A DNA stretch of 64,000 bases from Albula goreensis. Its lineage: Eukaryota; Chordata; Actinopteri; Albuliformes; Albulidae. Position numbers and translations under genes: made by a program. Every line of letters begins with the position of its first letter. The first letter of the stretch is position 1. The stretch covers positions 24,411,575 through 24,475,574 of the forward strand of contig CM040758.1 of the NCBI GenBank assembly GCA_022829145.1, written 5' to 3'. The notes below the pieces were generated by a model. The model was not told the DNA's origin. It did no database searches and worked only from the letters and a program-made list of their open reading frames with translations. This document shows positions 39,001 to 53,279 of the stretch, one piece after another.

Positions 39001-42000
39001 GCATCCATAAAAAAGAAAAAAACTTCTTTATTTTTTGTTTTTTTTATGATACAGAGGAACTGCTGAGTCAGTGTTCATCCCAGAGCAAGGCCTCCCTGGA
39101 GGTGGACCAACTCAGAGCTCAGGTGTGCCACCTGCAGAAGCAGGTGAGAGAGCTGGAGCAACAGACCAGCGGGAAGACCATCGACCACGCCCAACAGGTC
39201 AAGCAGGTACGGTCGAGATCATTAGAACAGACCCAGGCTGGGACCCAGTCAGATGTACAGTCCAATCAAAACACACTTTGCATAATGCTGCTTACTATGA
39301 ACTAGAGTGTCATAGTAAAGTCTGTTTCCATTGACTTGTATATGCTCTTAAAAAGACTCAGTTTATTTAATCGGATCCTGGCCCCACCCTCCAAATTTCT
39401 TCTACATTCCAAATGCAAACACACACAGACCATGTCACAGTCCAAATTCCATAACAAGAATTATAAAAACATCATCTAGAACCACTTATTATGAACATGT
39501 TATTTTTAATGTAGTTAGTCGTTCCCTGCTGAACATTACTGCAGAATGCTAATTTCTGTGGATCAGGAGACAATGTGAAAAAGATGCAGTTGACCATCTG
39601 TTGGTTTATAGCAGGATCTTGACAAACTAGGTCCCTGAGACCCCCTGTGTGTATGCTGCTATTCTGTACCAACCATAATTACGACCCATAAACAGAGCCC
39701 CATAAACATCCTGGAACAGCATGTTAATTGTCGTTAATTAGACACTTTCAGCGTCTGCTGGGGGTTGATTTCCCCTTTTAATGCCACATTATGTCATGAC
39801 AGCTATGCATGAAATGAAGAATAAATATCACGTACTTATATCTTGGGGCATTGTCAGACCAGTTCTTAGACTGATGCTCTCAGTTCTTTAATGCGCTGTT
39901 TGCCCAATGATTCTTTTAGAAAAAGGTATTATTATGAAATTATTAAATTATAGACTGACAAGTGAAATTAAATTGCTTAAATTGTGAACACCTTGACACT
40001 GGTATTAAACCATGGGTGGAAAATTACTTCAGATGACAGTGACTGGGACCAGGGTTGACCACCCCTGGTTTAATCCCTGAGAAACTCCAAATCCCAGCAT
40101 GCAAAGCGTCTCTTTTCAGGTCTTGAGCCTGATGGTGTTATGTCTGTGGTTCCTGTAGCAGGTAGAGGCCCTGTCCACCCAGCGCCAGGAGCTCCTGAGG
40201 GCCACGCCGAGGAGCTGAGGCGTGTCCGGCGGCAGACCGAAGAGGAGCGGGGCCGTCTGAAGGAGCAGCTGAGGAAGAGGCTGGAGGAGATGATGAAGAA
40301 GCACGCCGGAGAGCTGAGGAGCGTGCGGGCCGCCACGGAAACAGAGAGGAAGAAAGCACAGAGGGTGAGAGAGACAGAGAGTGGGGCCCCTGCAACACCC
40401 CAGAGTCGTATCAGAGTTAATGACGTCTGCCGATTCCCAACAGCATATGGAGCTAAATATCCCAACCGCATCTGTCGATTGTTTGCTTTACATCAATGTC
40501 AGACGATTAATTTATTCAGGAGACCGATTGGGGGACTTAATTTGCATTTGGAAGTATATTACATACGCAGAGAGCTGTCCATTCCCTTGACCAGGTTGGT
40601 AGGTTTATGTAGTGGAGAGAGGGAGCTTTAAAGTGTTTAAACTGAGAGTCCTAAAGCAGAACATCGGTCCCGTACCTTCCTTTTAGAGTACTGACTGGTG
40701 CTCTCACAGTCTCGGTTATACACAGGGGTGGGCGCCTACTTTCCTCTGCAGCCGTTGTGCTTCACAGGTTTCCGTTTCCACAGTTACCCTGGTCCATTAG
40801 CTAATACAGCAAGGCTTCAGCAGTAGATTAGATCACAGCACATTTTACACAGAGACACAGAAGCGGGAATTAGCAGTCTGTAATGAGATTATTAATGAAT
40901 TTAGCTAAAATGCCAGATCACATAAATGAGAGGGAAAGTTAGATAATTACTGGTACAAGTTTGCATGAAACCTTGAGACAGATGCAGCCCCGCTCGCCCA
41001 GGCCAGGTCATATGGGACTAAATACCCCACTCTCATCTGCCGATTGGTAACATTAACATTGACATTGGAAACTTAATGTATTCAAGCATAGCAAAGGGGG
41101 ACTAAGGGGGATTTAACTGAGGTTTTTTTAATTGATAAACGAGATTAGCAAAGCAAACTACAGAAGACTGTTCGGGTTGGATTCTGTCAGCAGAACACAG
41201 GGGAATAGGTGGAACTTCTCAAAGGGTAGATTGCACACTGATATCAGGAGTTTTCAATGACGGAACAGCTTGCCAGGTCATGTAGTAGAGGAAGAGACCC
41301 TTGGAGAGTTCAAGTCCCGGTTTAATGCAGCGACGGCTAGCTCTCTGCTCTCAAAATTATGTATTCTTATGTTGCGATTTTAGGTGTTTTAGTTGCCCCA
41401 CTTCTCAGGGTCGTAACTTTGAGCGGGCCTTATTTCTCATTCTGATGTGGTACATATCTTAAGTAAGGTAGCTGGCTCAAGGTTACAGCAGCAGCAGTCT
41501 CAAGACAAGTGCCTGGAAAATATGTACTAATTTTTTGGCATGGGATACCTGACTGGCTGGCCAGAGGGTGGATTTGATTAGCTGGGGCTGTCTGACTAAT
41601 TAGCTTCTTCCAGCTGCAGTCCCCTATACACAAGGGCTGTGTCTCAAGTTGCATACTTGTGTACTAGTTAGTACACATATCAAGTATGGAAGTTAATCGT
41701 CACCTGATCAAGTGCTTCTCAAACTCAAGTATGCAAGTATGCAAGTACGCATAGAATTCACCGGAAGTTCTCTTCGCGTACTTGGGAGGACAGAAAAAAG
41801 AAGTATGCATCTGAGCACATTATTCTTTCCCAGTGGTCATTGTGCTCTCAGAACTGACAGTGAAGAAGAATTTTAAAGTTTTTAAATAAATTACATTTTT
41901 TTCTGCAACAACATTGCTAGTTAGCGGTCAACTACAATTTCAGTTGCTGCTACCATTACCGGATGAGTTTCCTGCAAAGGTCAGAAAGGATGTGTTAGTT

Positions 42001-45000
42001 CAAGTATTTCTCAAATTAACACATTTTTACCATACTGTGTACTTGCATACTAAATAGTACATACTATTTAGTGTACTTGGAAGGATGTACGAACAAGTAC
42101 ACAAGTATGCAAGTATGCAATTTGAGACACAGCCAAGATCGTAGTTTGTCAACAGATGCAGCTGACCGTTGGATAATTAGTAAGGAACAATCTCTGAAGT
42201 AAAGCATTATGACCTCACAATGGAGACATTGTTTGTCAGGGCTCATATGCTTGAGTGAGGGTAAAACAGTAGTGCAGACAAATTAAATAGAGTTTCGCTA
42301 CACTCAACTGTCAGTCATTGGCTGTTTTGAACCAATCAAAATTTTTTATTTTCTCTGATTCTATATGGCAGCTCTTCCCATTTTTGATTCACTGAAGCTT
42401 CACTCCCCCATCTCTACCAGCATCCGCTGAGACACGGTCCCAGTTTTCCCTCACCGTTTTGCTGAAAAGTGCCAGCCCCGTTAATGAGGGCCTTTGCAAG
42501 CAACTCAAACAGATACAAATCTTTGGATGCTGTCTGTTTTTTTTTATTTTTTTATTTTCTGTGACCCAGATTCCCCACCGTGAGATTTACATGTAAATAT
42601 AGGACTGTTTGAGACAGCTTTCATAAGCACCAGCTGTTTTTCTGACGTCCCTGAATATGCTTCTTTTTGTTCTGTTGCACACACAAAAATCCCTCACGGT
42701 ATCCCAGAGTTAATATAGCAGCTCTGCGCTGTATTCCCTCAAGGTATCCATGAAGAAACGCACTTCTGATGAAAATAGTGCAAATAAAACCCACCGCAGA
42801 TACGGCTTCGTCCTGCTTCAGACTTCAGCTCAGTGGATGAATTTTAATAGAGATTATCCTTTTTTTTAAACATTTTGTTAAAATTTAAATTGAAAATGTA
42901 ATGTTTTTTTTTAAACAGAGCTGTAAAACAAAGATGGAACTCTATGCGCTGGTTTTTGTCCAATTATGCTGCCGTACTTTTCTTAACAGCTGTGTGCACT
43001 ACTGCTGATGTAACAAAAGAGCAGAAATAGTAATGAAATCCCAAAATAGATCAGCCCTCATGTACCCCAGCTGTGGTGTAAGTGTAGCCCTCAGTCGCTC
43101 TGCAAAAGGGATACTGAACTCCAGTCCTTGAGACCTGCAGCGTCCTCTGATTCTCTCACTTTAATAACCAAAACCCAATTCACATCCCAAGAAACCAGGT
43201 GTATTGAGTTAACTGTAATCTGCTGATTTAATCGATCAATTAGGTTCTGAGTTGTAATAAAAAACAGCGCGCCCTCTGGGTCTCGGGTTGGGACACAGTG
43301 GCGGACCCCGTGTCTGTGCTGCAAGCAGCCCTTCGGGGGGCGCGCGCGCAGGCGCGGGGGCACCCTCGCAGACGAGATTGATGAGATCCGTCGTGCGTGT
43401 CGCCGCAGGATCTGCAGACGCAGGCTGACGAGCTGAAGCAGAGGATCGAGGAGGAGCGCATGGAGCTGGAGAGAGAGAAGGAGGAGCTGCAGAGGAGACT
43501 GCAGGAGTCTGTGTGCCAGGTCAGCTTCCTGAGAAATGCTCGCTCTGCGCTTACTGCCTGGGAAACGCTCGCTCTGTTCTTACTGCCTGCCTAGGACCTT
43601 GTGTGCACCCCACGCCAGCCTTCTGCAGACCATTTACCAAGCAGATCTGACTGGGGTAGTCTGTACCCTGTACCCATTCACAGACCATTTACCAAGCAGA
43701 TCTGACTGGGGTAGTCTGTACCCTGTACCCATTCACAGACCATTTACCAAGCAGATCTGACGGGGTAGTCTGTACCCTTGTACCCATTCACAGACCATTT
43801 ACCAAGCAGATCTGACGGGGATAGTCTGTACCCTGTACCCATTCACAGACCATTTACCAAGCAGATCTGACTGGGGTAGTCTGTACCCTGTACCCATTCA
43901 CAGACCATTAGCCAACCAGATGTGATTGGGGAAGTCTGTACCCTGTACCCATTCACAGACCATTAGCCAACCAGATCTGACTGGGATAGTCTGTACCCTA
44001 TAACCATAAACAGACCATTTGCCAACCAGATCTGACTGGGGTAGTCTGTACCCTGTACCCATTCACAGACCATTAGCCAACCAGATCTGACTGGGATAGT
44101 CTGTACCCTGTACCCATTCACAGACCATTAGCCAACCAGATCTGACTGGGATAGTCTGTACCCTGTACCCATAAACAGACCATTTTCCAATCAGATCTGA
44201 CTGGGGTAGTCTGTACCCTGTACCCATTCACAGACCATTTGCCAACCAGATGTGATTGGGATAGTCTGTACCCTGTACCCATTCACAGACCATTAGCCAA
44301 CCAGATCTGACTGGGATAGTCTGTACCCTATAACAATAAACAGACCATTTTCCAATCAGATCTGACTGGGGTAGTCTGTACCCTGTACACATTCACAGAC
44401 CATTTGCCAACCAGATGTGACTGAGACCTACCCCCCACCCCCAATCTTCTATGCACGCTGCACACCAACCGTTCACAGACATTTATCTACCAGTTTTGAC
44501 TACGGTGACTACCAGTTTTGGACTCCTTACCCAGATTCCATTCCACACTAATCATTTGCAGACTATTTACCATACAGTTTTGAGGTATGCACCCAACCCC
44601 GTCCATTTAAGGAACTTTTGGCTGGCAGTGTTAAGTTAGCGGCCCCCTCCCCACTTCACTTTGATGATCTGACAGTAGTCTAATCAGACATTAGCATCAG
44701 TAGCCTGAAGCCGTCCCTGTTCAGCAGTCCCACACACAGTTATTTATTTTCGAATCAAACGCATGCTTCTTCATTGTTTTCATCGCCTCAAGGTTAGCAC
44801 CAGAAGTACGGTGTCTGCATTTCTGAGCGATTTATTCATCACATTATTTATAAGGATACACGCAGTTCAGAAAGAGTTCAAATGCAGATGCTTATATATC
44901 CAAAAAAAAAAAAAAAAAAAAACAAGCTCAACATTGCAGGAACAAGTAGGATGTTAAGTGTATCAGTGAAATGTAGCTGTGCGAGTTTGGTGACGTTAAA

Positions 45001-48000
45001 AACATTGGAAGCAATGACCTATTCCTCAACAATGGATGGTACACTTTTACATTAAGACTGGAATTAACTTTCACCTCTGCAGTGAACTCTCAAGGCAGAG
45101 CCATACTCATACGTTATGTGCTGCAGGAACCATGAGTGTGATTATGAGGGTCTATGGCAGCCAATAGCATCGATTACCATTAACTCTGCCTCCCATAGGT
45201 TCAATAATGTTTGTTTCCCCCCAAAGGGACATTCAAGAAGCAAACGCTCTATCCACTCAGATTTGTATTCGCCGATTGGCAATATCTCGCTCTAACAGCA
45301 ATTACAGCAGCCATGTCCAGTGTTCTCATGTCTGATCCAAAGTAAAGCTTGGCTTTCCCCAGGCAGTTAAAAATACAAAATCTTTTTTCATTTACAGCCG
45401 GCCTTGATAAATTGTGTGTAGTTTGTGGGATGCTCATATTTTCCTGTCTCGCATTTGGGCTCCAAAAATACCGAAGCATTGAGACTTCACCACAGAATTC
45501 AACAGACCTCCACTTGGATGACATTGCATGTGTGCTAAATGTAGGTGTGTTTTGTAGATGACAGACACAAGTCCTGTATTACACCCATATTCCTGTGTTT
45601 TGTTGATAGAGATTAAATACATTTTCATCTTTTCATCTTTCACTTTGCATTTATACATTTTTAGCAGGCTGAATACAATGCCACAGTCATGAGATTTAAT
45701 GTGTCATAACTGGGCCTATTTTTTTATAATATTATTGCACATGCTTCTAAATGTGACATTTAAAAAAAAAATCCTAATTCCCCCAGTTGTTGGACTGTGT
45801 GCTACTGCATTATGTAATGAGATAATTAGCCCTGTGTTGAGGCACGCTCCTGACTTAATTGGGTGAAAGTGAGGATCATGTGACCCAGCAGGGCCAGGAG
45901 GCTTCCGGAACCCTGCAGCCCTGCAGCAGCCAGTGCGATAGGCTGAGGGTGGAGCTGGAGCAGGCGATATGCTCCGCGACCCAGACCGAGGTACGAAACC
46001 CCAACATCTGTTCCCCCGGCCCCCCCTCCAACACCCTGATTTTTTGCCAGTTGCTCTTTGGCACTGAGTGTTAGACTCTAAAATTGCCATTGACAGTGTA
46101 GTGTAATGGCTTTGGAGATACTTAGCCCCTGTAATTCAGAGACTTCACCTTCATCTCCCACATTGAGCTCATAAATTAGTCATTGAACCTGAATTGGTTT
46201 TGTAAAATATCCAGCTGCATAAACAGATAGGTGTAATGTATAACGATGAACGTCAGCTATGTGTGAATAAAAGCGTCGGCTAAATTCCTAAATGCAAACT
46301 CAGAGGCAAGGGACGTGGGTGTGTCATAAGCAAGCGCGTCGAGAGCGTCTGCGCTCTCTGACAGCCGGTAGCTGATAGCTGTCAGAGCCTGCAGCTGGTA
46401 GTCAGGGAGCGCTTCCTCACCGCCGTCGCCCTTGGCTTTCACTGAGGGGGTCTTAGGCCTGCTGTCAATCTAAAGCTGCTTTGTGACAATTCGTTTTGTA
46501 AACAGCGCACTAAAAGTTTAATTTAATTGTCTGCATTGAACAGTAAGGAAGAGAGTATTCAGCAATTAGAGAGGTCTGAGGTCTGGAAAATCGGTAACGG
46601 CTGATGATAAATAATGGAAAGGTCATATTTTAGGAAAGTCGTATTCCAGCCCCAGCACCCCACCCTACCCTGCTCCCCGCTCCACCCCCTCGCCCAGGGG
46701 AAGGGAAGCAGCTGTCTGATGGGGCAGCGGCGTAGCTCGGCCACACAGAGCTGGCACTCCCCATCTCACTGTTTCACTCTGCCGCAGGTGCTCTTGCACC
46801 ACAGCGCCCCCTCAGCCAGGAAGGGGAATTACACCTTACAAATCTCTATCCCTCCCTGCTCCGGCTAGCACCCACCTCTCTGTCCATTTCACTCTTTCTT
46901 TAACTCTCAAATATCCCTCTCTCTCACTCTCTACCTTTCCCTCTCTCTATCCAATTCAGAATAAGTATTTCAGTTTCTCAATATTGTTGTAAATCCAGTA
47001 GAAACCATGGTAATCAAATCAGGCTTTGGAAATAAATTGGGAATACACTGTATTACACTATATGAAAACTAAACCTGGAAACAAACTATATGCTCATGTA
47101 AGTATTTGTAGTTAGTTATCTCCAGAGTGGTTTGTTCCTGAAAAACAGGCCACAGTTGATGTTACTCATTTATTGTAAGCAGATTCAGCGGCATCTTTTC
47201 AGGTTTAGCATTCCATAGCTGAAAATATTTGCTGTAGATTTTCATATCATGGAGGGCGTAGGAGCCGTTCTGAATTTGATGAATTATTAAAGCCTTAATT
47301 AGAGTTCTACACAGCTATGCGCCGGCTCTCTTTGTTTGCCACCGAGCGGCATTAATCAAATTTTACTGTTTCTCCCAGGAAGACCTTGAGCAGCTGAAAG
47401 AGAAACATCAAGCCGAGATCTCAGCTCTGAAGAAAGAAAAACAGATCCTGGAAGACAGAATCGTAGAACAGGCCCAGAAATACCATGAAGAAAAAAAGAG
47501 GTAGGAGAGGAGTATTGGACGATCCGACAGCTGTTCGATTAATAAGGAACCGCCGAGGCAGGAGTGAAAGAGAATTTTAAATTTGCCATTACGTAACATG
47601 GCTACGATCTGGAAGCTGTTTTGAATAACGAGAGAAACAGGGATGGAGCATCGTGTAAGGATTCACTTTGTGGGATCCTCTGATTGCTTCTCATGAGGTC
47701 CCCCCATCCCCCCAACCCCACCCCAGTCAGCTTTTAAGAGTCACATTCAATGCTGAAACAGTAAGGGTTCTCTTACTTCAAGCACACTGGCTGAACAGAC
47801 AGTAAGCAAACACAGGGGCACATAAATAATGATGAAGGGCTCGTAGCTGTCATTAAACCTGCTTAGAGGAGCCACTGAAATGGAGGACCTTTTGATGTGA
47901 CACTCCCGTCTCTCTCTCTCTCTCTCTCTCTGTCTATCCAGGTCAGAGAGCGAGAGCGAGTTCCCGGCGGCACGAGCTTGCCGAGCAGCACCTCTCCGCC

Positions 48001-51000
48001 CTCGCCCGTCTCCGGAGGGACAAGGACTCCGAAATCAAGGAAATAAAGGACAGCTTTCAGAGGAAGGTAAAAGCCCGGCGGTCAGAAGCATCTCAGGGGT
48101 TGTGCTGAAAACAAAGGCTGGTGTCTGTGAATGGCACATGGAGTGAAAGCATGTGGAGCAGCAAGGCAGGGGATTCAAGTCTCAGCCACACCATTACTCC
48201 AGAAAGGTCCACATTTAGCAATTACCAATTAGCCTTACCGGGGGGGAAAATATTGGGTAAATCAGTTAAAATCACCAGCCTCAATCGCTCACTCGTGGCC
48301 TTTCCTGGCCGGCCCAGCATCTGCAGCTCGGTGCCCTGAACATATGTTGATTTCATGAACGTCTGAGAGCGTAGGTCATGTTTAAGAGAGGGTAAATCTG
48401 GATCGGCGAAAGCCAGTCGCCACGTGAGTCGGGGGACTCATGCGTGCAGCAGCTTCCTGTGATTCTGTGGGAGAGGGGCTGGTAATGTAGCTCAGTACAA
48501 CGGGAAAAAGAGGAAGAAAAAAGGAAGGCTGGTAAACGAAGCTGTTGAGCCCCTGTGGAGCACAGACTCTGTGGGAAGTACCCTCTCTTTCCTCTTCCCT
48601 CTCTCTCTCTCTGCAAATTGAAATTCTCTCTGTCTCCCTCCCTTTCCCTCTATTATTAAATCTCTCTGTCTGTCTCTGTCTCAGTCTGACAGGTGTTTAT
48701 GATGATTTATTTATTTATTTATTCATTTATTATTAGTATTGTTGTTATTTTTGGTTTGCGTTATTTTCAGTGTTTTTCTGTCGATGTGTTTGCTATTGCT
48801 TTAATTCGATGGAAGCATTTTCCACTTGCTGGGCTTTTGCTTTTTGCTTCCTCTAATTAAGGTTAGAAAGTTAGAAATTCAATTCTCTCTTTATCTTTCT
48901 CTCTCTCTCTCTTACTCGTGGTCTCTGTCTCTCTCCCTCTCTCTCATTCCCCCCCACCCTCTATCTTACTGTCTTGATTTTTCTGTTTCTCTCTCCTTCC
49001 CTCTCTCTCTCCCTCTCTCTCATCCCCCCACCCTCTATCTTACTGTCTTGATTTTTCTGTCTCTCTCTCCTTCCCTCTCTCTCTCCCTCTCTCTCATCCC
49101 CCCCACCCTCTATCTTACCGTCTTGATTTTTCTGTCTCTCTCTCCTTCCCTCTCTCTCTCCCTCTCTCTCATCCCCCCCCCCTCTATCTTACTGTCTTGA
49201 TTTTTCTGTCTCTCTCTCCTTCCCTCTCTCTCCCTCTCTCTCATTCCCCCCACTCTCTATCTTACTGTCTTGATTTTTCTGTCTCTCTCTCCTTCCCTCT
49301 CTCTCTCCCTCTCTCTCATCCCCCCCCACCCTCTATCTTACTGTCTTGATTTTTCTGTCTCTCTCTCCTTCCCTCTCTCTCCCTCTCTCTTATTCCCCCC
49401 ACCCTCTATCTTACTGTCTTGATTTTTCTATCTCTCTCTCCTTCCCCCTCTCTCTCTCTCTCTCTCCTTCCCCCCCCACCCGCGCCCGAGCCGGTGTACT
49501 CAGCTCTATGCAGTACACGTTTCTCCAGCTCTGCTGCGTCAGGGCTGCCGCCGAACCTCATGGGCTTCGTGAGCCGAGCCAAACAAAACTGCATCCCTCG
49601 CTCCAACATCAACCAACATTTCACAATGTGTTCCACACCCCGTATCCTGTTTTTTTTTTCATTATTTATTGCATGCATCATCAAATGACGGAAAGAAAGA
49701 GCACGTAGATTTGCAATGACCTCTTTTCCAATAACAGCAGAGATCAAGAAAATGTCACTGTTTTATTCCCGTTTTTCCCCACCTGAGCTGAACCGTACGA
49801 TCGTCCCCACTATCGACCTTCCCCCGCGGACTCTGGAGAAAGCAGCCTCACCTGTGATCCCTCCCATATGTGTGGTGATTAGCTATTTTTCTCACTGCGG
49901 ATGTAACGCTAATCACTTATCGCTCACTTGTACTGCTGGAGGAACAGTGTGGAAGAACACAGAGTCAACATGCACTCAGTTTACAAGCCTGCAGGCACTT
50001 TCCCAGCCAGGGGAGGGCACTAGAGAGCAATGGGGCTGATTTATTAAACAGGCTCACCCGCTATTTCACCCTCCAGAGACGGAGGTCATTTTTGCCTCGC
50101 TATTGTGGACCTGCAGCCATAGCTGACAATGCGCTTGGCATTATGGGATACAGGGGTGAACCACAAACATAACTGTTTACTCTCAGACTTACTGACATTT
50201 GTAAAACTACAGTAAAACACATGAAAATACAGATAAAAACTTTGCTTCGGATGTGTTAATTGTTTGTGGTGGAAGAGAAAGTGATAATGGAAGAAGCACA
50301 AGGATTTCGGCACAAAAACTCCCTTTCAAGCTTTTGGCTAGTCTGACAGCAAAAAATGTAGCTAATGATTAGCTAAAGATTCCACACACCTTGTTCCATG
50401 GTCAAAATTAACCATCGATTGAAATGAGACCAAAAAAAAAGTCCTCCAAGACTAGAGAGATGTACAGAATAACATTTTGTTTCTGTTTTTTTTTGTTGGA
50501 CAGAAGAAGGTAGAGGGGAGGAGAATTGACCCTGGCTCGGACATGAGAAGCACAGGGGAACCTCTTTCCGATTCGGACAGCGAATGCCTGGAGCGGGAAA
50601 TGGAGAACACGGTGAGGCTCAACCACAGCCTGCGGGCGCAGCTGCTGTCCCCTTCTCAGGGAACGGAGCAGCTGATTCATCGCCAGGACATTAAGGTAGA
50701 GTAAAATACAGCCTCGACGCGGCCCGCTAGCCGGCGCTCCCCAAACAAGTGCACTTAACTTAATTACGTCTCCGAGGGGACCTTCCGGAAAACGATTTTT
50801 TTTTCTTTTATGCTGGCATTGCTGTGTCATTTATCTTGTCTGAGCCTGACTTATAACTGAGCATACCTGTCAGTCATAATTTATCAGTGCACACTGCATA
50901 GCGTTTTGACCTATGACCACATTGACTGCGTTTCCGAGTTGAGCCGAGTTCTGCGGGGAGTTGAAGTTTGCTGGGCAACAAGTAAATAGTCAGTAATAGG

Positions 51001-51650
51001 CCCAGTAAAGTCATTATGTCATTGAACATTGGCAGATACCGGTGTGGAAATTTCCCATGAGGCCGTTTAAAGGGTCTTTCAGTGGCCATATTAGCCACAG
51101 AGAAAAAGAAACTGATGGCACCCTATGCGATGCTAAGCAGGCTGGGGAATCGGGACAGCTTCGCAAACCTCTTAATTGCATCTGTTGTCTGTGCCCAGTA
51201 TTTGCCGGCAGAAGAAAATGCAATTGGCTCACAAAACAGGGTGCTTCAGAGGAATGGATGAGGGAGAGGGGTCGGAGCTGACGAGGAGAGATGAGGGGTT
51301 GGAGTGGGGGTACTGTGGAGGAGAGAGAGAAGAAGAGGTGTAGGGGAGGGGGTGTGTTGGATTCTGTACAGAGGGTGGAGGGGTACCCATCTGTAACTCA
51401 GTTCATATATGTTCATATACTCCAAAAACCCATGGAAGATTTCCATCCAGGGGTAATGTATAAGTGATGGCTTGAAAAGTCTACCTGGCATTTTCCCTTC
51501 TGCAAGACCAAATACGATTTATGCAAATGCTGGGTTTTGATGATGGTGAGAACAAAGCCGTAACAGTAAAAGATCAAACACAAAATGTTAGGACAGTCTC
51601 GCGCCTCCCTGTCCGACAGCTTCATATTCTACCTGTGTGTCTGTCTATCC

Positions 51651-51742
<92 letters not shown>

Positions 51743-53238
51743 GTCTGTCTGTCTGTCTATATGTTTATCCATCTATGTGCTATTTAATCTCCATCATGTT
51801 CAGCAGAGGTAGGCATTGTACTCAGGGCCTGAAACCCAGTAAAAACACATTCATTAAATTATGTGTGATTGATCACTAACCTTTACATTCTGCCATTTCC
51901 TGTATTGTGTAAGTCTGTGAGTGTTGTTTGGCAGTATTAATGCCAGCCCTGTGGGGTGAGGTATGTGGGTCTGAATCCACTGGATGGAACGTACCCTTTC
52001 AAGGCGGAGAAATTCAGTGACTCCATCACCTTTTCCCTCTGGGACTTTTTCATATGACACGCAGGAGTTGACAGGAATGGTGTTGTATCTGTTTCACTTT
52101 GTTTCGTTTTTTATGTCATATGAGTGTAGCGCCCCCTGGCCTGCAGTTCCCTTTCTGTTTGTTATTGGTCAGTTTAAGTAACCTATATTCCTGTGTGCAA
52201 ATGAGAAATCATGTCACTAAAATGAGTGGAGCTAACACTACATCCACAGTTTGAATTGATAATGGTAAATTTAATATCTCAGAATCACAGAGCAGTATGT
52301 CAGCAATCAAAAAACTCTGTACCAATGGTTTGGATCACAGTTCACAATGTAGGAATTTAGTCACTTTTAGCCAGTGTAGCCAGACAGAAGTAACTTACAA
52401 AAAAGGCCAGTTTTTTAACTGTTTTGTTTTTGTTTTTTTGTTTTACAAAAAGCCATCACAATGCCTGATAAGTAGTTTTTTTTCATTGGAGTGCCCCTGG
52501 GTGTCTCTGGGTGTGTCCCTGACCACACCCCTGGGTGTGTCTCTGGGTGTGTCCCTGACCACGCCCCTGGGTGTGTCTCTGGGTGTGTCCCTGACCACGC
52601 CCCTGGGTGTGTCTCTGGGCGTGTCCCTGACCACGCCCCTGGGTGTGTCTCTGGGCGTGTCCCTGACCACGCCCCTGGGTGTGTCTCTGGGCGTGTCCCT
52701 GACCACGCCCCTGGGTGTGTCTCTGGGTGTGTCCCTGACCATGCCCCTGGGTGTGTCTCTGGGTGTGTCCCTGACCACGCCCCTGGGTGTGTCTCTGGGC
52801 GTGTCCCTGTGCAGGATGCGGAGGATTGCCTGTGGCTGCAGCATGAGGAGGTGCTGCGGGCGGAGTGGCAGAGCCACCAGCAGGCCCTGAGGGCCCTGGA
52901 GGAGCGTGCCCAGGAGGAGCTGCAGGCTGAGAGACATCGACAGCAGGCCCAGCAGAAACTGCTCTTGGGTAACAGAGAGGGGTTAAGGCCCCAAGCACTG
53001 TATTGCTATCCCTAGTATTATTGTTATGTTTAATATAAGGATACCAATAAATGGATGATTGTTTCATATTTTTTTGTTTGGCAATGTGGAGAGACCATGT
53101 GAATCAGTCCTTCTTCTGTGTGTGTGTGTGTGTGTGTGTATGTGTGTGTGTGTTTATGCATCTGCGTGTGTCTGTGTGTCTGTGTGTATGTGCCTGTTGG
53201 TGTGTGTATGCGTCTGCGTGTGTGTGTGTGTGTGTGTG

Positions 53239-53279
<41 letters not shown>

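Noticed and set aside
48826-49708. Leu/Ser/Pro-rich + strand ORFs of 120-124 codons
   Set aside because: They come from the CT-rich minisatellite.
52297-53067. Long overlapping ORFs of 164-197 codons on both strands
   Set aside because: They are produced by the 36-bp minisatellite, whose period is a multiple of three and keeps all frames open. The repetitive Val-Ser-Leu and His-Thr-Gln peptides are not protein-like.
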